A stretch of DNA of 64,000 bases from Achromobacter xylosoxidans A8 (GTDB taxonomy: Bacteria; Pseudomonadota; Gammaproteobacteria; Burkholderiales; Burkholderiaceae_B), in contig NC_014640.1 in NCBI RefSeq assembly GCF_000165835.1, forward strand, positions 2,976,001 through 3,040,000. Reading direction: 5' to 3'. Every line of letters starts with the position of its first letter. Positions within the stretch are counted from its first letter, which is position 1. The notes beneath the pieces were generated by a model, which worked only from the letters and a program-made list of their open reading frames with translations, made no database searches and was not told the origin of the DNA. Made by a program: the position numbers and the translations under genes. Below are positions 27,485 to 38,263 of this stretch, in pieces.

Positions 27485-28680
27485 CGGCTTTTCAACGCGT
27501 CGTCGTGCTGGGATCGACCGGTTCGATCGGTGAAAGCACGCTGGATGTGATCGCCCGCCACCCCGAGCGGCTGGCGGTGTATGCCTTGTCGGCCTACAGC
27601 CAGATGGCGCGCCTGGCGGAGCAGGCGCAGGCCAGCCGCGCAGCAGTCGTGGTGGTGCCCGACGCGGCGGCCCGCAAGAAGTTCGCCGCGGCCTGGGCGG
27701 GCGGGCGGCCCATGCCGGAGATCCGGGTGGGCGCGCAGGCCTTGGCGGATACCGCCGCCGATCCCCAATGCGACTCGGTCATGGCGGCCATCGTAGGCGC
27801 CGCGGGCCTGCCCGCCGCCCTGGCGGCCGCCCGCAGCGGCAAGCGCGTGCTGCTGGCCAACAAGGAAGCGCTGGTGGCGGCTGGCTCGCTCTTCATGCAG
27901 GCCATACGCGATAACGGCGCCGAACTGCTGCCTATCGACAGTGAACATAACGCTATTTTCCAATGCCTGCCCCATGGTGGGCGTGCTACGGCGCCGGAAA
28001 GCCCGGCGCCGGGCGTGCGCCGCCTGCTCCTGACTGCTTCCGGCGGCCCGTTCCGCGGGCGCGACCTGGAAGATCTGCACGAAGTGACCCCGGCCCAGGC
28101 CTGCGCCCACCCCAACTGGAGCATGGGCCGCAAGATTTCGGTGGATTCCGCCACCATGCTCAACAAGGGCCTCGAGGTGATCGAGGCGCATTGGCTGTTT
28201 GCCATGCCCGCCGACCGTATCGAAGTGGTGGTGCACCCCCAAAGCGTGGTGCATTCCATGGTGGAGTACGACGACGGGTCGGTGCTGGCACAGCTCGGCC
28301 AGCCGGATATGCGCACCCCCATCGCCTACGGCCTGGGATTTCCTGAACGCCTGGACAGTGGCGTCGGTCCGCTGGATCTGACTCGCCTGGGGCGGCTGGA
28401 CTTCGAGAAGCCCGATCTGGCGCGTTTCCCATGCCTGGCGCATTCCTTCGCGGCGCTGCGGGCCGGGCAGGGGGCCTGCGTGACCCTGAATGCCGCCAAC
28501 GAGATCGCCGTGGAGGCTTTCCTGGGCGGGCGCCTGCCGTACACCTGGATTCCGCGGGTTATCGAGGCTTCCTTGGAGTGGCAGGCACGGCAAGCATCTG
28601 TTACGCTCAACAGTCTTGACGACGTGCTCGCCCTTGACTCCGACGCGCGCGTCTTCGCGGGCAGCCTGGGCCTGGCCTGA
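27481..28680 (+). CDS. dxr: 1-deoxy-D-xylulose 5-phosphate reductoisomerase Dxr
   Basis: Dxr (IspC) rearranges and reduces DXP to MEP with NADPH, the first committed step of the non-mevalonate isoprenoid pathway. The 399-residue protein has the nucleotide loop [35 protein letters not shown] with metal ligands, and [25 protein letters not shown]. The only start that keeps the nucleotide loop is TTG at 27481, four bases inside the cdsA stop, with GGAG eight bases upstream. The rare start and overlap suggest low, coupled expression. Confidence 0.96.
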   Translation: MTAFQRVVVLGSTGSIGESTLDVIARHPERLAVYALSAYSQMARLAEQAQASRAAVVVVPDAAARKKFAAAWAGGRPMPEIRVGAQALADTAADPQCDSVMAAIVGAAGLPAALAAARSGKRVLLANKEALVAAGSLFMQAIRDNGAELLPIDSEHNAIFQCLPHGGRATAPESPAPGVRRLLLTASGGPFRGRDLEDLHEVTPAQACAHPNWSMGRKISVDSATMLNKGLEVIEAHWLFAMPADRIEVVVHPQSVVHSMVEYDDGSVLAQLGQPDMRTPIAYGLGFPERLDSGVGPLDLTRLGRLDFEKPDLARFPCLAHSFAALRAGQGACVTLNAANEIAVEAFLGGRLPYTWIPRVIEASLEWQARQASVTLNSLDDVLALDSDARVFAGSLGLA

Positions 28681-28736
28681 TACAGGTCATCGTCGTCGCT
28701 CGCCAGCCTCTGATTTTCTAGATTTCTCCGACCTCG

Positions 28737-30068
28737 ATGCTTTTCACCCTGTTGGCCTTTGCGGTTGCGCTTGGCTCCCTGATCATCTTCCATGAACTGG
28801 GGCACTATTGGGTGGCCCGCCTGTGCGGCGTGAAAGTGTTGCGCTTCTCGGTGGGGTTCGGCAAGGTCATCCTGCGTCGCACCGACCGCCACGGCACGGA
28901 ATGGGCTGTCTCGGCCCTGCCGCTGGGCGGCTACGTCAAGATGCAGGACGATCCTCCTGCTGGCGCGAGCCCGGCGGAAGTCGCGGGCGCTTTCAACAGC
29001 AAGCCCGTCGGCCAACGCATTGCCATCGTGGCCGCTGGCCCCATTTTCAACCTGATACTCGCGGTGTTCCTGTACGCCGGCCTCAACATGGCCGGCACCG
29101 AAGAGCCCGTGGCCGTCATCGCCCAGCCCGCCGCTGGCACGCCGGCGGCGCAGGCGGGCCTGCTCTCGGGCGACCACATCCTTGCCATCGACGGCGAAGA
29201 AGTCGCCTCCTGGTCGGACGCGCGCTGGCGTCTGATGGACGTCATGGCCACTGGCGGCAGCGCCCGGATCGAGGTCAAGACCCCCGCGGGCGCGGTGCAG
29301 CAGCGTGAACTGATCCTGCCGTCCAACAGCATGGACCCGGCGGGCGGCGACCCGTTGGCGGCGGCCGGCGTGCGGCTGGCCCAGCCCAAGCCCGCCGTGC
29401 GCGTCGTCAACGATGGCGGCGAAGGGCAGGCGGCCGGCTTGCGCGCAGGCGACCTGGTGCTGGCCGTGAATGGCGTGCTCACGCCGGATACCGGGGCCCT
29501 GGTCCGGCAGATCCAGGAAAGCGCCGGCAAGACCCTGGCGCTCACGCTGGCGCGCGACGGCGCCAATATTTCGCTGAACGTCACGCCGCGCGCCGAGACC
29601 GTCAACGGCCAGGTGATCGGCCGACTGGGCGTCCAGCTGGGCGGCGACATCCCCATGGTGACTGTGCGCTACGGCGTGTTAGAGAGCCTGTGGAAAGGCG
29701 CGGTCCGCACCTGGGACACGGCCTGGTTCTCCCTGCGCATGATGGGCCGCATGGTGACGGGCGACGTTTCCTGGCGCAATGTCAGCGGCCCGGTGACCAT
29801 CGCGGATTACGCCGGCCAGACCGCCAGAATCGGAATTGTTGCGTATATCGCCTATATCGCCTTGATCAGCATCAGCCTGGGCGTACTAAATTTGCTGCCT
29901 ATTCCCATGCTGGACGGTGGCCATCTGCTGTACTATCTCGTCGAAATTGTGCGGGGTAGCCCGCCGCCAGCAAGGTGGATCGATATCGGACAGCGCGCCG
30001 GCATAGGTTTATTGGCAAGCCTGATGGGGCTTGCGCTGTTCAATGATTTCACGCGTTTGTTCACTTGA
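28737..30068 (+). CDS. rseP: Site-2 zinc protease RseP (RIP metalloprotease)
   Basis: RseP cuts the anti-sigma factor RseA within the inner membrane during the envelope stress response and also clears signal peptide remnants. The 443-residue protein has the zinc site HELGH at residues 19-23 in the first membrane segment, two periplasmic PDZ domains (about 110-195 and 210-290) and the third-ligand motif PIPMLDGGHLL near the end. It precedes bamA, the arrangement found in most proteobacteria. It may also provide the stress link for the outer-membrane genes that follow. Confidence 0.96.
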   Translation: MLFTLLAFAVALGSLIIFHELGHYWVARLCGVKVLRFSVGFGKVILRRTDRHGTEWAVSALPLGGYVKMQDDPPAGASPAEVAGAFNSKPVGQRIAIVAAGPIFNLILAVFLYAGLNMAGTEEPVAVIAQPAAGTPAAQAGLLSGDHILAIDGEEVASWSDARWRLMDVMATGGSARIEVKTPAGAVQQRELILPSNSMDPAGGDPLAAAGVRLAQPKPAVRVVNDGGEGQAAGLRAGDLVLAVNGVLTPDTGALVRQIQESAGKTLALTLARDGANISLNVTPRAETVNGQVIGRLGVQLGGDIPMVTVRYGVLESLWKGAVRTWDTAWFSLRMMGRMVTGDVSWRNVSGPVTIADYAGQTARIGIVAYIAYIALISISLGVLNLLPIPMLDGGHLLYYLVEIVRGSPPPARWIDIGQRAGIGLLASLMGLALFNDFTRLFT

Positions 30069-30121
30069 ACGCGATTTAGCATAAAATCCCCCGCCATTTG
30101 CACGACCGAGGATACTCAAGG

Positions 30122-32455
30122 ATGTCTTTTCGCCGGATGTTTCATCACAAAAAGGGTGTACTGCCGGGTTTGATCGCCGCACTGCTGGTTCCGGCCATCG
30201 CCCACGCCTTCGACCCTTTTGTCGTGCGGGATATCCGCGTAGAGGGTATTCAACGGACTGACGCCGGCACCGTCTTCGGCTATCTCCCCGTCAAGGTGGG
30301 CGAAAAGTTCACCGAAGAAGAAGCCACCGAAGCCATCCGCCGCTTGTACGGCACCGGCTTTTTCACCGACGTGCAGATCCAGACGGACAACAATGTCGTC
30401 GTGGTGGTCGTGCAGGAACGTCCCACGATCGCGTCGGTGAACTTCAATGGCATGCGCGAGTTCGACTCCAAGGCCATTACCACCTCGCTGGCGCAAGTGG
30501 GCTTCGCCGAAGGCCGCATCTTCGACCGCTCCATGCTCGAGCGCGCCGAATACGAACTGAAGCAGCAGTACCTGTCCAAGGGCAAGTACGGCATCGAAGT
30601 GACTTCCACCGTGACCCCGCTGCCCCGCAATCGCGTGGGCGTGAGCTTCGACGTGTTCGAAGGCTCGGTCGCGCGCATCCAGGAAATCCGCTTCGTCGGC
30701 AACAAGGCCTTCTCCGAAAGCGATCTGCTCGACGAATTCAAGCTGACCACGCCGGGCTGGCTGACCTGGTACACCGATACCGACAAGTACTCGCGTGAAA
30801 AGCTCGAGGGCGACCTGGAGCGTCTGCGCTCGTTCTACCTGGATCAGGGCTATCTGGAATTTTCGGTCGAGCCGCCCCAGGTCACGATTTCGCCGGACCG
30901 CAAGGACATCCGCATCACGATTACTGTCCACGAAGGCGAGCCCTACAAGGTGCGCAGCGTGAAGCTGGCCGGCAATCTGCTGGGCCTGGACAAGGAAATC
31001 AACGCGCTGGTCGAAATCAAGCCGGAAGAGACGTTCTCGGCCGCCAAGGCCAACGGCTCGGCCAAGGCCATTACCGACTACCTGGGCGAACTGGGCTATG
31101 CCTTCGCCAACGTCAACCCGAACCCGCAGCTGGATCGCGCCAAGCATGAGGCCGACCTGACGTTCTACGTCGACCCCAGCCGCCGCGTGTACGTGCGCCG
31201 CATCCAGATCGGCGGCAATACCCGCACGCGCGACGAAGTGGTGCGCCGCGAAATGCGCCAGCAGGAAGCTGCCTGGTACGACGCCAAGGACATCAAGACC
31301 TCGCGCGACCGCGTCGACCGCCTGGGCTATTTCAGCGACGTCAACGTCAAGACCGATCCGGTTCCGGGCTCTCCCGACCAGGTCGACGTCAACGTGGACG
31401 TCAAGGAAAAGCCCACCGGCATGATCAACCTGGGCGTGGGTTACGGCTCGTCCGAAAAGGCCATTCTGTCGGCCGGTATCAGCGAAGACAACGTCTTCGG
31501 CAGCGGCACCAACCTGACCCTGCAGCTGAACACCAGCAAGACCAACCGTGCCATCGTGCTGTCGCACACCGATCCGTACTGGACCAAGGACGGCATCAGC
31601 CGCACCACGTCCGCCTACTATCGCGTGACCGAGCCCTGGAACAACAACGACGGCGACTACCGCGTCAAGGCCATGGGCCTGGGCATGAACTTCGGCGTGC
31701 CGATCTCGGAATACGACCGCATCATGCTGGGTGCGAACGTCGAACGCAACCAGATCGACCTGTTCAACAACTCGCCGGCGGCCTATGAGAAGTTCGTCAG
31801 GGACTACGGCGATGCGACCAACTCGGTGATCTTCACCACCGGTTGGACGAAGGACACGCGCGACAGCGGCTTGGCCCCGACCAAGGGCGGCTACACCCGC
31901 CTGAAGGCCGATCTGTCGACCATCGATCTGCAGTACACGATGTTGACGGCGCAGCAGCAGTACTTCGTGCCGCTGGGCGGCTCCTATACCCTCGCCTTGA
32001 ATGGCATGGTCGATTGGGGGCAGGGCTACGGCAGCAAGGATTACCCGATCATCAAGAACGTCTATGCCGGCGGTATCGGCACGGTGCGCGGCTACGAAGG
32101 CTCGTCGCTGGGTCCGCGCGATTCGAAGACGGGCGACTACCTGGGCGGCACGCGGCGCGTCATCGCCAACGCGCAGCTCTATCTGCCGTTCCCGGGCGCG
32201 TCGAAGGACCGCACGCTGCGCTGGTTCATTTTCTCGGACGCCGGCCAGGTATCGGCGGGCAGCGGCCAGAGCTGCACCGGCGGCAAGCCCGGCAGCGAGG
32301 TCGAGGATCCGTGCGGCTGGAGGTTCTCGGCCGGTATCGGCCTGTCGTGGCAGTCGCCGATGGGGCCGTTGCAGTTGTCCTACGCCCGTCCGCTCAATTC
32401 GAAGTCGGGCGACGACAAGCAGAGTTTCCAGTTCCAGATCGGAACGGGTTTCTAA
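30122..32455 (+). CDS. bamA: Outer membrane protein assembly factor BamA
   Basis: BamA is the essential barrel that folds and inserts outer-membrane proteins. The 777-residue protein has a signal peptide cut near IAHA-FDPF, five POTRA domains (about residues 28-430, the first starting VVRDIRVEGIQRTD) and a C-terminal 16-strand barrel ending SFQFQIGTGF with the final aromatic residue. The VRGYEGSSLGPRD segment in loop 6 carries the family's VRGY/F motif. I start at the ATG at 30122; an in-frame TTG eight codons upstream would add residues before the signal peptide. It is followed by skp, its periplasmic helper. Confidence 0.97.
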   Translation: MSFRRMFHHKKGVLPGLIAALLVPAIAHAFDPFVVRDIRVEGIQRTDAGTVFGYLPVKVGEKFTEEEATEAIRRLYGTGFFTDVQIQTDNNVVVVVVQERPTIASVNFNGMREFDSKAITTSLAQVGFAEGRIFDRSMLERAEYELKQQYLSKGKYGIEVTSTVTPLPRNRVGVSFDVFEGSVARIQEIRFVGNKAFSESDLLDEFKLTTPGWLTWYTDTDKYSREKLEGDLERLRSFYLDQGYLEFSVEPPQVTISPDRKDIRITITVHEGEPYKVRSVKLAGNLLGLDKEINALVEIKPEETFSAAKANGSAKAITDYLGELGYAFANVNPNPQLDRAKHEADLTFYVDPSRRVYVRRIQIGGNTRTRDEVVRREMRQQEAAWYDAKDIKTSRDRVDRLGYFSDVNVKTDPVPGSPDQVDVNVDVKEKPTGMINLGVGYGSSEKAILSAGISEDNVFGSGTNLTLQLNTSKTNRAIVLSHTDPYWTKDGISRTTSAYYRVTEPWNNNDGDYRVKAMGLGMNFGVPISEYDRIMLGANVERNQIDLFNNSPAAYEKFVRDYGDATNSVIFTTGWTKDTRDSGLAPTKGGYTRLKADLSTIDLQYTMLTAQQQYFVPLGGSYTLALNGMVDWGQGYGSKDYPIIKNVYAGGIGTVRGYEGSSLGPRDSKTGDYLGGTRRVIANAQLYLPFPGASKDRTLRWFIFSDAGQVSAGSGQSCTGGKPGSEVEDPCGWRFSAGIGLSWQSPMGPLQLSYARPLNSKSGDDKQSFQFQIGTGF

Positions 32456-32476
32456 GCGCGTCGTTACGCTTGAAAA

Positions 32477-32512
32477 CAAGGGGGAGGGGCGCTCAGCCGG
32501 CTCCCTTGCTGT
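32477..32512 (+). terminator. Weak hairpin between bamA and skp
   Basis: CAAGGG (32477-32482) pairs with CCCTTG (32503-32508), extended by GAG/CTC with a bulge, and is followed by CTGTTTAG. The T-run is too short for full termination. It probably attenuates rather than stops transcription from bamA into skp. Confidence 0.35.
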
Positions 32513-32564
32513 TTAGTGGCACAATACACACTTTGGCTTTGCCTTACTGGAAGGTGAGATTTTC

Positions 32565-33125
32565 ATGATGTCTGATTCCGCACTTAAATCCTCGAATTCG
32601 CTGCGCGCCAAGCGCCGCGGCAAGCTGGGCGGCTCGATTGCCCTGGTAGGTGCGCTCATTCTCGGTTCGGCTGCAGCGATTCCCGCGCAGGCCCAAGGCA
32701 CGAAGATCGGTTTCGTCAATACCGAGCGGATCCTGCGCGAGTCGGGTCCGGCCAAGGCAGCGCAAAGCAAGATCGAAGCCGAATTCAAGAAGCGCGACGA
32801 CGAGCTCCAGCGCCTGAATAACAGCCTGCGTTCGCAAGCCGAGAAGTTCGACAAGGACGCTCCCGTTCTGTCCGAGTCCGACCGCGTCAAGCGCCAGCGC
32901 GAACTGTCCAACCTGGATACCGACCTGCAGCGCAAGCGCCGCGAGTTCCAGGAAGACTTCAACCGCCGCCGCAACGAAGAGTTCTCCGGCATCGTGACGA
33001 AGGCCAATGACGCCATCAAGCGCATCGCCGAACAGGAAAGCTACGACCTGATCATTCAGGACGCCGTCACGGTCAACCCGCGCATCGACATCACCGACAA
33101 GGTGATCCAGAGCCTGGGCAAGTAA
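32565..33125 (+). CDS. skp: Periplasmic chaperone Skp (OmpH family)
   Basis: Skp holds unfolded outer-membrane proteins in the periplasm until BamA receives them. The 186-residue precursor has a long signal peptide (cut near AQA-QGTK at about residue 44), then KIGFVNTERILRES, the typical mature start. A long alpha-helical arm follows, rich in Lys, Arg, Glu and Gln (about residues 70-145), and then the closing LIIQDAVTVNPRIDITDKVI. It lies between bamA and lpxD as in E. coli. Confidence 0.94.
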   Translation: MMSDSALKSSNSLRAKRRGKLGGSIALVGALILGSAAAIPAQAQGTKIGFVNTERILRESGPAKAAQSKIEAEFKKRDDELQRLNNSLRSQAEKFDKDAPVLSESDRVKRQRELSNLDTDLQRKRREFQEDFNRRRNEEFSGIVTKANDAIKRIAEQESYDLIIQDAVTVNPRIDITDKVIQSLGK

Positions 33126-33142
33126 GCAGCACCTGTCAAGCT

Positions 33143-34240
33143 ATGCCGGTTTTACTGGATCTTGCCCGCGCGCCAACGCTGGAAACACTGTTGAGCGCCG
33201 CCAACACCCAGGGAATGGACTGGCGTATCAGTGCGGTTCCAGGTGCAGACCCCATGCGGGTCTGCGGCATCGGAACCCTGTCATCGGCGGGTCGGCAGGA
33301 AATCGCTTTCCTGGCCAACCCCCGCTACCAGAGTCAGCTAGGCGCCACGCAAGCAGGGGCGGTCATCGTCTCGCCCGACGTGGCCCAGGCTCTGGAAGCC
33401 GAAGGCCACGCCCGGCCGCCGTTCGCGCTGGTCGTCTGTCAGCATCCCTATCTGCTTTACGCCCGTTTGGCGCAGTGGTTCGACGCCGCCAGGCGCCCCG
33501 CGCTGCCCGCGTCCACGCATCCCTCCGCGGTTGTCGCCGCTGACGCCATCATCGAAGAGGGCGTGCGTATCGGCCCGAATTGCGTTGTCGAATCCGGCGC
33601 CCGCATCGGCCGCGATACCGTGCTCGGACCTGGCTGCGTCATCGGCGCCGGCTCGTCCGTTGGACCCGGCAGCCGCCTGTACGCCCATGTCACCCTGTAT
33701 GACGGGGTGAAAGTGGGCGCGCGCGCGATCATCCATAGCGGCGCCGTGCTGGGCGCGGACGGCTTCGGCTTTGCGCCGGACCCGACGCTGGGCAAGGGCG
33801 CCTGGGGCAAGATTCCCCAGCTCGGCGGCGTGACCGTCGGTGACGACGTCGAGATCGGCGCCAACACCACCGTCGACCGCGGGGCGCTGGAGGACACCGT
33901 CCTGTCCGATGGCGTGAAGCTGGACAACCAGATCATGGTCGCCCACAACTGCCGGATCGGCGCGCATACCGCCGTTGCGGCTTGCGTCGGCGTGGCCGGG
34001 TCGACCACCATCGGCGAGCGCTGCACCATCGGCGGTGCGGCCATGCTGTCGGGACACCTGACGCTGGGCGACGATGTGCATATTTCCGGAGGCACAGCGG
34101 TGACCTCCAGCATTTCGAAGCCTGGCCGCTATACCGGGGTCTTCCCGTATGCGGAACATGGCGAATGGCAGCGCAACGCCGCCGTGATACAACAGTTGGC
34201 GCAGTTGCGCCGGCGCGTGCGGACGCTGGAAAAAGACTAG
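33143..34240 (+). CDS. lpxD: UDP-3-O-(3-hydroxyacyl)glucosamine N-acyltransferase LpxD
   Basis: LpxD adds the amide-linked acyl chain in the third step of lipid A synthesis. The 365-residue protein has the LpxD N-terminal domain (about residues 20-100, with [14 protein letters not shown]) and then a left-handed parallel beta helix of hexapeptide repeats. The catalytic region [18 protein letters not shown] contains the conserved His. The C-terminal helix ends VRTLEKD. It follows skp by 17 bases and precedes fabZ and lpxA. Confidence 0.97.
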   Translation: MPVLLDLARAPTLETLLSAANTQGMDWRISAVPGADPMRVCGIGTLSSAGRQEIAFLANPRYQSQLGATQAGAVIVSPDVAQALEAEGHARPPFALVVCQHPYLLYARLAQWFDAARRPALPASTHPSAVVAADAIIEEGVRIGPNCVVESGARIGRDTVLGPGCVIGAGSSVGPGSRLYAHVTLYDGVKVGARAIIHSGAVLGADGFGFAPDPTLGKGAWGKIPQLGGVTVGDDVEIGANTTVDRGALEDTVLSDGVKLDNQIMVAHNCRIGAHTAVAACVGVAGSTTIGERCTIGGAAMLSGHLTLGDDVHISGGTAVTSSISKPGRYTGVFPYAEHGEWQRNAAVIQQLAQLRRRVRTLEKD

Positions 34241-34307
34241 GGCGCATTGCCGCCCCTGGCGCGTCCGCGCCGCACGATTACTTTACTTCGCAGGAAAGCA
34301 TAGAAAA

Positions 34308-34763
34308 ATGGAACTCGACATCAAGGGGATCATGGAGAGACTGCCGCATCGTTATCCGATGCTGCTGATTGACCGCGTCGTCGAAATGGTGCCCGGCAAG
34401 TCCATCGTGGCCATCAAGAACGTCTCGATCAATGAACCGTTTTTCAACGGCCATTTCCCGCACCACCCGGTGATGCCGGGCGTGCTCATCGTGGAAGCCA
34501 TGGCTCAGGCCTCCGCCCTGTTCTCGTTTACGGACGAGAACGGCGGCCTGAAGTGCGAAGGTTCCAAGACCGCGTATTACCTGGTCGGCATCGACGGCGC
34601 GCGTTTCCGCCGTCCCGTGGTGCCGGGCGACCAGTTGCGCATCGAGGTGGAAGCCGAACGCCTGAGCCGCAGCATCTGTAAGTACCAAGCGCGCGCGACG
34701 GTGGACGGCCAGGAAGTCGCCTCGGCCAAGCTGATGTGCGCGATTCGCAGCCTGGAAGAGTAA
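34308..34763 (+). CDS. fabZ: (3R)-hydroxyacyl-ACP dehydratase FabZ
   Basis: FabZ dehydrates 3-hydroxyacyl-ACP in fatty acid synthesis and so competes with LpxA and LpxD for the same substrate pool. The 151-residue hotdog enzyme has [13 protein letters not shown], the catalytic His in [20 protein letters not shown] (with the Glu further along the helix) and [18 protein letters not shown]. Its stop is directly followed by the lpxA start codon, which fits the need to balance the two pathways. Confidence 0.97.
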   Translation: MELDIKGIMERLPHRYPMLLIDRVVEMVPGKSIVAIKNVSINEPFFNGHFPHHPVMPGVLIVEAMAQASALFSFTDENGGLKCEGSKTAYYLVGIDGARFRRPVVPGDQLRIEVEAERLSRSICKYQARATVDGQEVASAKLMCAIRSLEE

Positions 34764-35558
34764 ATGGCAGGAAACATTCACCCCACCGCCGTCGTTGATC
34801 CGGCGGCCAAGCTCGACCCGACCGTCGTCGTGGGTGCGTTCGCGACCATCGGTCCCAATGTGACCATCGGCGCGGGCACCGAGATCGGCCCGTACTGCAT
34901 GGTGGACGGGGTGACGACCATCGGCCGCGACAACCGCTTCTACCGCTATTGCTCGGTCGGCGGCATGCCGCAGGACAAGAAGTACCAGGGCGAGCCTACG
35001 CGCCTGGAAATCGGCGACCGCAACACCTTCCGGGAATTCGTCACGCTCAACACGGGTACCGTGCAGGACGGCGGGGTCACGACGATAGCCGACGACAACT
35101 GGGTCATGGCGTACGTGCACGTGGCGCACGACTGCCACATTGGCAGCAACACCATTCTGGCCAATTCGGTGCAGCTGGGCGGCCACGTCCACGTCGGCGA
35201 TTGGGCCATCGTGGGCGGCCTGACCGGTGTGCACCAGTTTGCGCGCATTGGCGCGCACAGCATGACGGGCGGCAACAGCTCCCTCATGCAGGACACGCCG
35301 CCTTTCGTGCTGGCCGCGGGCAATCCTTGCCGCCCGGTGGGCGTCAACGTCGAAGGCCTCAAGCGCCGCGGCTTCACGCCCGCCGCCATTTCGGCCCTGC
35401 GCGACGCCTACAAGCTCATTTACCGCCGAGGCCTGTCGCTGGACGCGGCGCGCGCCGAAATGCGTGCCCGCCAGCAGGCGGAGCCCGAGGTCGCCCCGCA
35501 TCTGCAAACCCTGCTGGACTTCCTGGACGTCGCGAGCCGCGGCATCATCCGTCCATGA
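34764..35558 (+). CDS. lpxA: UDP-N-acetylglucosamine acyltransferase LpxA
   Basis: LpxA performs the first acylation of lipid A synthesis using 3-hydroxyacyl-ACP. The 264-residue protein has the left-handed beta helix of hexapeptides ([20 protein letters not shown] onward). The catalytic His lies in [12 protein letters not shown], the HQF signature appears in [17 protein letters not shown], and a C-terminal helical domain (about residues 195-260) follows. It directly abuts fabZ, and its stop overlaps the lpxB start by four bases (ATGA). Confidence 0.97.
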   Translation: MAGNIHPTAVVDPAAKLDPTVVVGAFATIGPNVTIGAGTEIGPYCMVDGVTTIGRDNRFYRYCSVGGMPQDKKYQGEPTRLEIGDRNTFREFVTLNTGTVQDGGVTTIADDNWVMAYVHVAHDCHIGSNTILANSVQLGGHVHVGDWAIVGGLTGVHQFARIGAHSMTGGNSSLMQDTPPFVLAAGNPCRPVGVNVEGLKRRGFTPAAISALRDAYKLIYRRGLSLDAARAEMRARQQAEPEVAPHLQTLLDFLDVASRGIIRP

Positions 35559-36751
35559 GCACGCGGATCGGCATGGTGGCCGGCGAGCCTTCGGGCGACT
35601 TGCTGGCCGGTCGCATCATTGCCGGTCTGCAAGCGCGCGACGCCGGCATCCGCTGCGAGGGCATAGGCGGGCCGCAGATGCAGGCGCGCGGCTTCGATGC
35701 CTGGCATCCCATGCACGCCTTGACCGTGTTCGGCTATGTCGACGCGCTCAAGCGCCTGCCCAGCCTGCTTGGCACCTATCGGAACGTCAAGCAGCGCTGG
35801 CTGGCGGAGCCGCCCGCCGTATTCGTCGGCATCGACGCGCCGGACTTCAACCTGCGCCTGGAGCACCAATTGCGCCAGGCAGGCACGCCCACGGTGCATT
35901 TCGTCGGACCGTCGATCTGGGCCTGGCGCTACGAGCGCATCCACAAGATCCGCGAGTCGGTGTCGCACATGCTGGTGCTGTTCCCGTTCGAGGAAGAGAT
36001 CTACCGCAAGGAAGGCATTCCGGTCACTTACGTGGGTCACCCGCTGGCCGGGGCCGTGCCCATGCAGCCGGACCGCGCCGCGGCGCGCGAGCGTCTGGGC
36101 ATCGATCAGAACGCCCGCGTGCTGGCGATCCTGCCGGGTAGCCGTTCGTCCGAGATCCGTCTGTTGGCGCCGCGTTTCCTGCAGGCTGCCCAGATCCTGC
36201 TGAAGAAAGATCCGGCGCTGCAATGCGTGGTGCCCATGGTCAATGACCAGCGGCGCGCGGAGTTCCAGGCCATCCTGGCCCAGTACCCCGTGCCAGGGCT
36301 GCGCTGCGTCACCGCGAACGATCTGCACGGCGAGGGCGGAGAGCGCCAGGCGCCGGTGGCGTGGACCGTCATGGAGGCCGCCACGGCGGTGCTGGTGGCC
36401 AGCGGCACCGCCACGCTGGAAACGGCTCTGTATAAGCGTCCCATGGTGATTTCCTACGTGCTGTCGCCCTGGATGCGCCGCATCATGGCCTGGAAGTCCG
36501 GCCAGCAGCGGCCCTACCTGCCCTGGGTCGGCTTGCCGAACGTGCTGCTGCGCGATTTCGCCGTGCCGGAACTGCTGCAGGACGACGCAACCCCCGAAAA
36601 GCTCGCGGAAGCGACCTGGACGTCCCTGACCGACGACGCGGGCCGGACGCGCATCGAGGCGCGCTTTACGGCTCTGCATCAGGAGCTGCTGCGCGACACG
36701 CCCGCGCTGGCCGCCCAGGCGATCCTGGAGGTGGCAGGTGGAGCAGCCTGA
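35555..36751 (+). CDS. lpxB: Lipid-A-disaccharide synthase LpxB
   Basis: LpxB joins lipid X to UDP-diacylglucosamine, making the beta-1,6 disaccharide of lipid A at the inner membrane. The 398-residue GT19 enzyme starts [19 protein letters not shown] and has [26 protein letters not shown], the LPGSRSSEI motif and [19 protein letters not shown]. The ATG at 35555 overlaps the lpxA stop; the frame remains open upstream only as an overlap of lpxA. Its last 14 bases overlap the GTG start of rnhB. Confidence 0.97.
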   Translation: MSTRIGMVAGEPSGDLLAGRIIAGLQARDAGIRCEGIGGPQMQARGFDAWHPMHALTVFGYVDALKRLPSLLGTYRNVKQRWLAEPPAVFVGIDAPDFNLRLEHQLRQAGTPTVHFVGPSIWAWRYERIHKIRESVSHMLVLFPFEEEIYRKEGIPVTYVGHPLAGAVPMQPDRAAARERLGIDQNARVLAILPGSRSSEIRLLAPRFLQAAQILLKKDPALQCVVPMVNDQRRAEFQAILAQYPVPGLRCVTANDLHGEGGERQAPVAWTVMEAATAVLVASGTATLETALYKRPMVISYVLSPWMRRIMAWKSGQQRPYLPWVGLPNVLLRDFAVPELLQDDATPEKLAEATWTSLTDDAGRTRIEARFTALHQELLRDTPALAAQAILEVAGGAA

Positions 36752-37346
36752 GCTGTTCGCGGCGCCAGAGCAGCCAGCCATGGTCACGGCGGGCGTCGAC
36801 GAGGCGGGCCGCGGCCCGCTGGCGGGCGCCGTCTACGCGGCTGCCGTCATCTTGAATCCGGCGCGGCCCATCGCCGGCCTGGCGGATTCCAAGGTGCTCA
36901 AGGCGGCCACGCGCGAGGCGCTGGCGCTTGAAATCCAGGAATTCTCGCTGGCCTGGTGCATCGCCAGCGCCAGCGTCGCCGAGATCGACAGCATGAACAT
37001 CCTGCGCGCCACGATGCTCGCGATGCAGCGTGCCGTGCAGGGCTTGTCCACGATGCCGCAACTGGCGCTGGTGGACGGCAACCAGGCTCCCAAGCTGGGC
37101 TGCACGGTGCAGACCGTCATCAAAGGCGATGCCCTAGTGCCCGCGATTTCCGCGGCCTCGATCCTCGCCAAGACGGCGCGCGACGCGGACCTGCTGCGTC
37201 TGCATGCCCTGTATCCCCAGTACGCCTTCGACCAGCACAAGGGCTATGGCACCGCGCTGCATCTGGAGATGCTGCGCGAGCACGGCCCCTGCGCCGAACA
37301 CCGGCGCAGCTTCGCTCCCATCAAGGCCTTTAGCCTGAGCTTATGA
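36738..37346 (+). CDS. rnhB: Ribonuclease HII
   Basis: RNase HII cuts at single ribonucleotides left in DNA and starts their repair. The 202-residue protein has the catalytic Asp-Glu in [20 protein letters not shown], the Asp in [12 protein letters not shown] and the last metal ligand in [12 protein letters not shown]. The start is GTG at 36738 with GGAGGTGGCAG just before it, inside the lpxB end. Placement after lpxB is conserved in E. coli. Its stop overlaps the next start by four bases (ATGA). Confidence 0.95.
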   Translation: MEQPELFAAPEQPAMVTAGVDEAGRGPLAGAVYAAAVILNPARPIAGLADSKVLKAATREALALEIQEFSLAWCIASASVAEIDSMNILRATMLAMQRAVQGLSTMPQLALVDGNQAPKLGCTVQTVIKGDALVPAISAASILAKTARDADLLRLHALYPQYAFDQHKGYGTALHLEMLREHGPCAEHRRSFAPIKAFSLSL

Positions 37347-38131
37347 AGCACATCAGTTCCCGCGACAATCCCGCGGTCAAGGCGCTGGCCAAGCTCGCCG
37401 TCACGGCGGGCAAGCGCGGCGCGCCGGTGCTGCTGGAGGGCGTGCACCTGTGCCAGGCCTGGCTGCAGCATCACGGCGCGCCCGATCAGGCGATCTTCGA
37501 CGTGGAACGCTTGTCCCAGCCCGATATCGCGGCGCTGGCGGCCGCCGTGCCGGACCGCGACTGCCTGGCCCTGGACGCGCGCCTGATGCAGTCCCTGGCA
37601 GCCGTCGAAAGCGGGCAGGGCGTGGCTTTTCAGGTGACGCCGCCGGTCCTGGACCTGCCCGATGCCGTGGATGAGAACTGCGTGCTGTTCGACCGCATCC
37701 AGGATCCCGGCAACGTCGGCACGCTGCTGCGCACCTGCGCGGCGGCGGGCGTGAAGCGCGTCTTCCTGGCGACGGGCACCGCCGCCGCCTGGTCTCCCAA
37801 GGTGCTGCGCAGCGGCCAGGGCGCCCATTTCGCGCTGGCTATCCACGAGCATGTCGATCTGGCCGCCTTGCTGCCCCGGCTGCAGATACCGCTGGTGGCG
37901 ACCGCGCTGGACGGGGCGCGCGACCTGTACGAAGGCGTGCTGCCGCAACGCTGCGCCTGGGTGTTCGGCCATGAGGGCCAGGGCGTGGCCGCGGAACTGC
38001 TTGCCGCCGCGCGCCTCAAGGTGCGCATACCGCACGACATGGCGGCGGTGGAATCGCTCAATGTAGGCGCCGCAGCCGCGATCTGCCTCTTCGAGCAGCG
38101 GCGCCAAGCCTTGCGCGGCACTCCGGGCTGA
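37343..38131 (+). CDS. TrmH/SpoU family RNA 2'-O-methyltransferase
   Basis: This 262-residue SPOUT methyltransferase uses S-adenosylmethionine to methylate a ribose in RNA. The three family motifs are present: [21 protein letters not shown] (motif 1), [10 protein letters not shown] (motif 2) and [23 protein letters not shown] (motif 3). An N-terminal substrate-binding extension (about residues 1-90) begins [18 protein letters not shown], as in the RlmB/TsnR-like group. The exact RNA target cannot be named. It is translationally coupled to rnhB. Confidence 0.92.
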   Translation: MKHISSRDNPAVKALAKLAVTAGKRGAPVLLEGVHLCQAWLQHHGAPDQAIFDVERLSQPDIAALAAAVPDRDCLALDARLMQSLAAVESGQGVAFQVTPPVLDLPDAVDENCVLFDRIQDPGNVGTLLRTCAAAGVKRVFLATGTAAAWSPKVLRSGQGAHFALAIHEHVDLAALLPRLQIPLVATALDGARDLYEGVLPQRCAWVFGHEGQGVAAELLAAARLKVRIPHDMAAVESLNVGAAAAICLFEQRRQALRGTPG

Positions 38132-38263
38132 AGGCCGAGCAACCCGGCGTTTCGCCGTTTTTCCGCCGATTGAAGGCACCGTCCCCTCTTTATACTGCCC
38201 CGTTTGCCTGAACGAGGTGGCCTTGAGCCGCTCGGCCGGGCGCGACCGGATCAAGGACGGGAC

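Noticed and set aside
30116..32479. A 787-codon open frame on the minus strand across bamA
   Set aside because: It mirrors bamA exactly in extent and reads as low-complexity Val, Gly, His and Ala sequence. This is the usual antisense shadow of a GC-rich gene with few rare codons.
34949..35554. Upstream open extension of the lpxB frame
   Set aside because: It lies within lpxA in another frame and reads as Arg/Pro-rich filler. The ATG at 35555 overlaps the lpxA stop and matches the family start.
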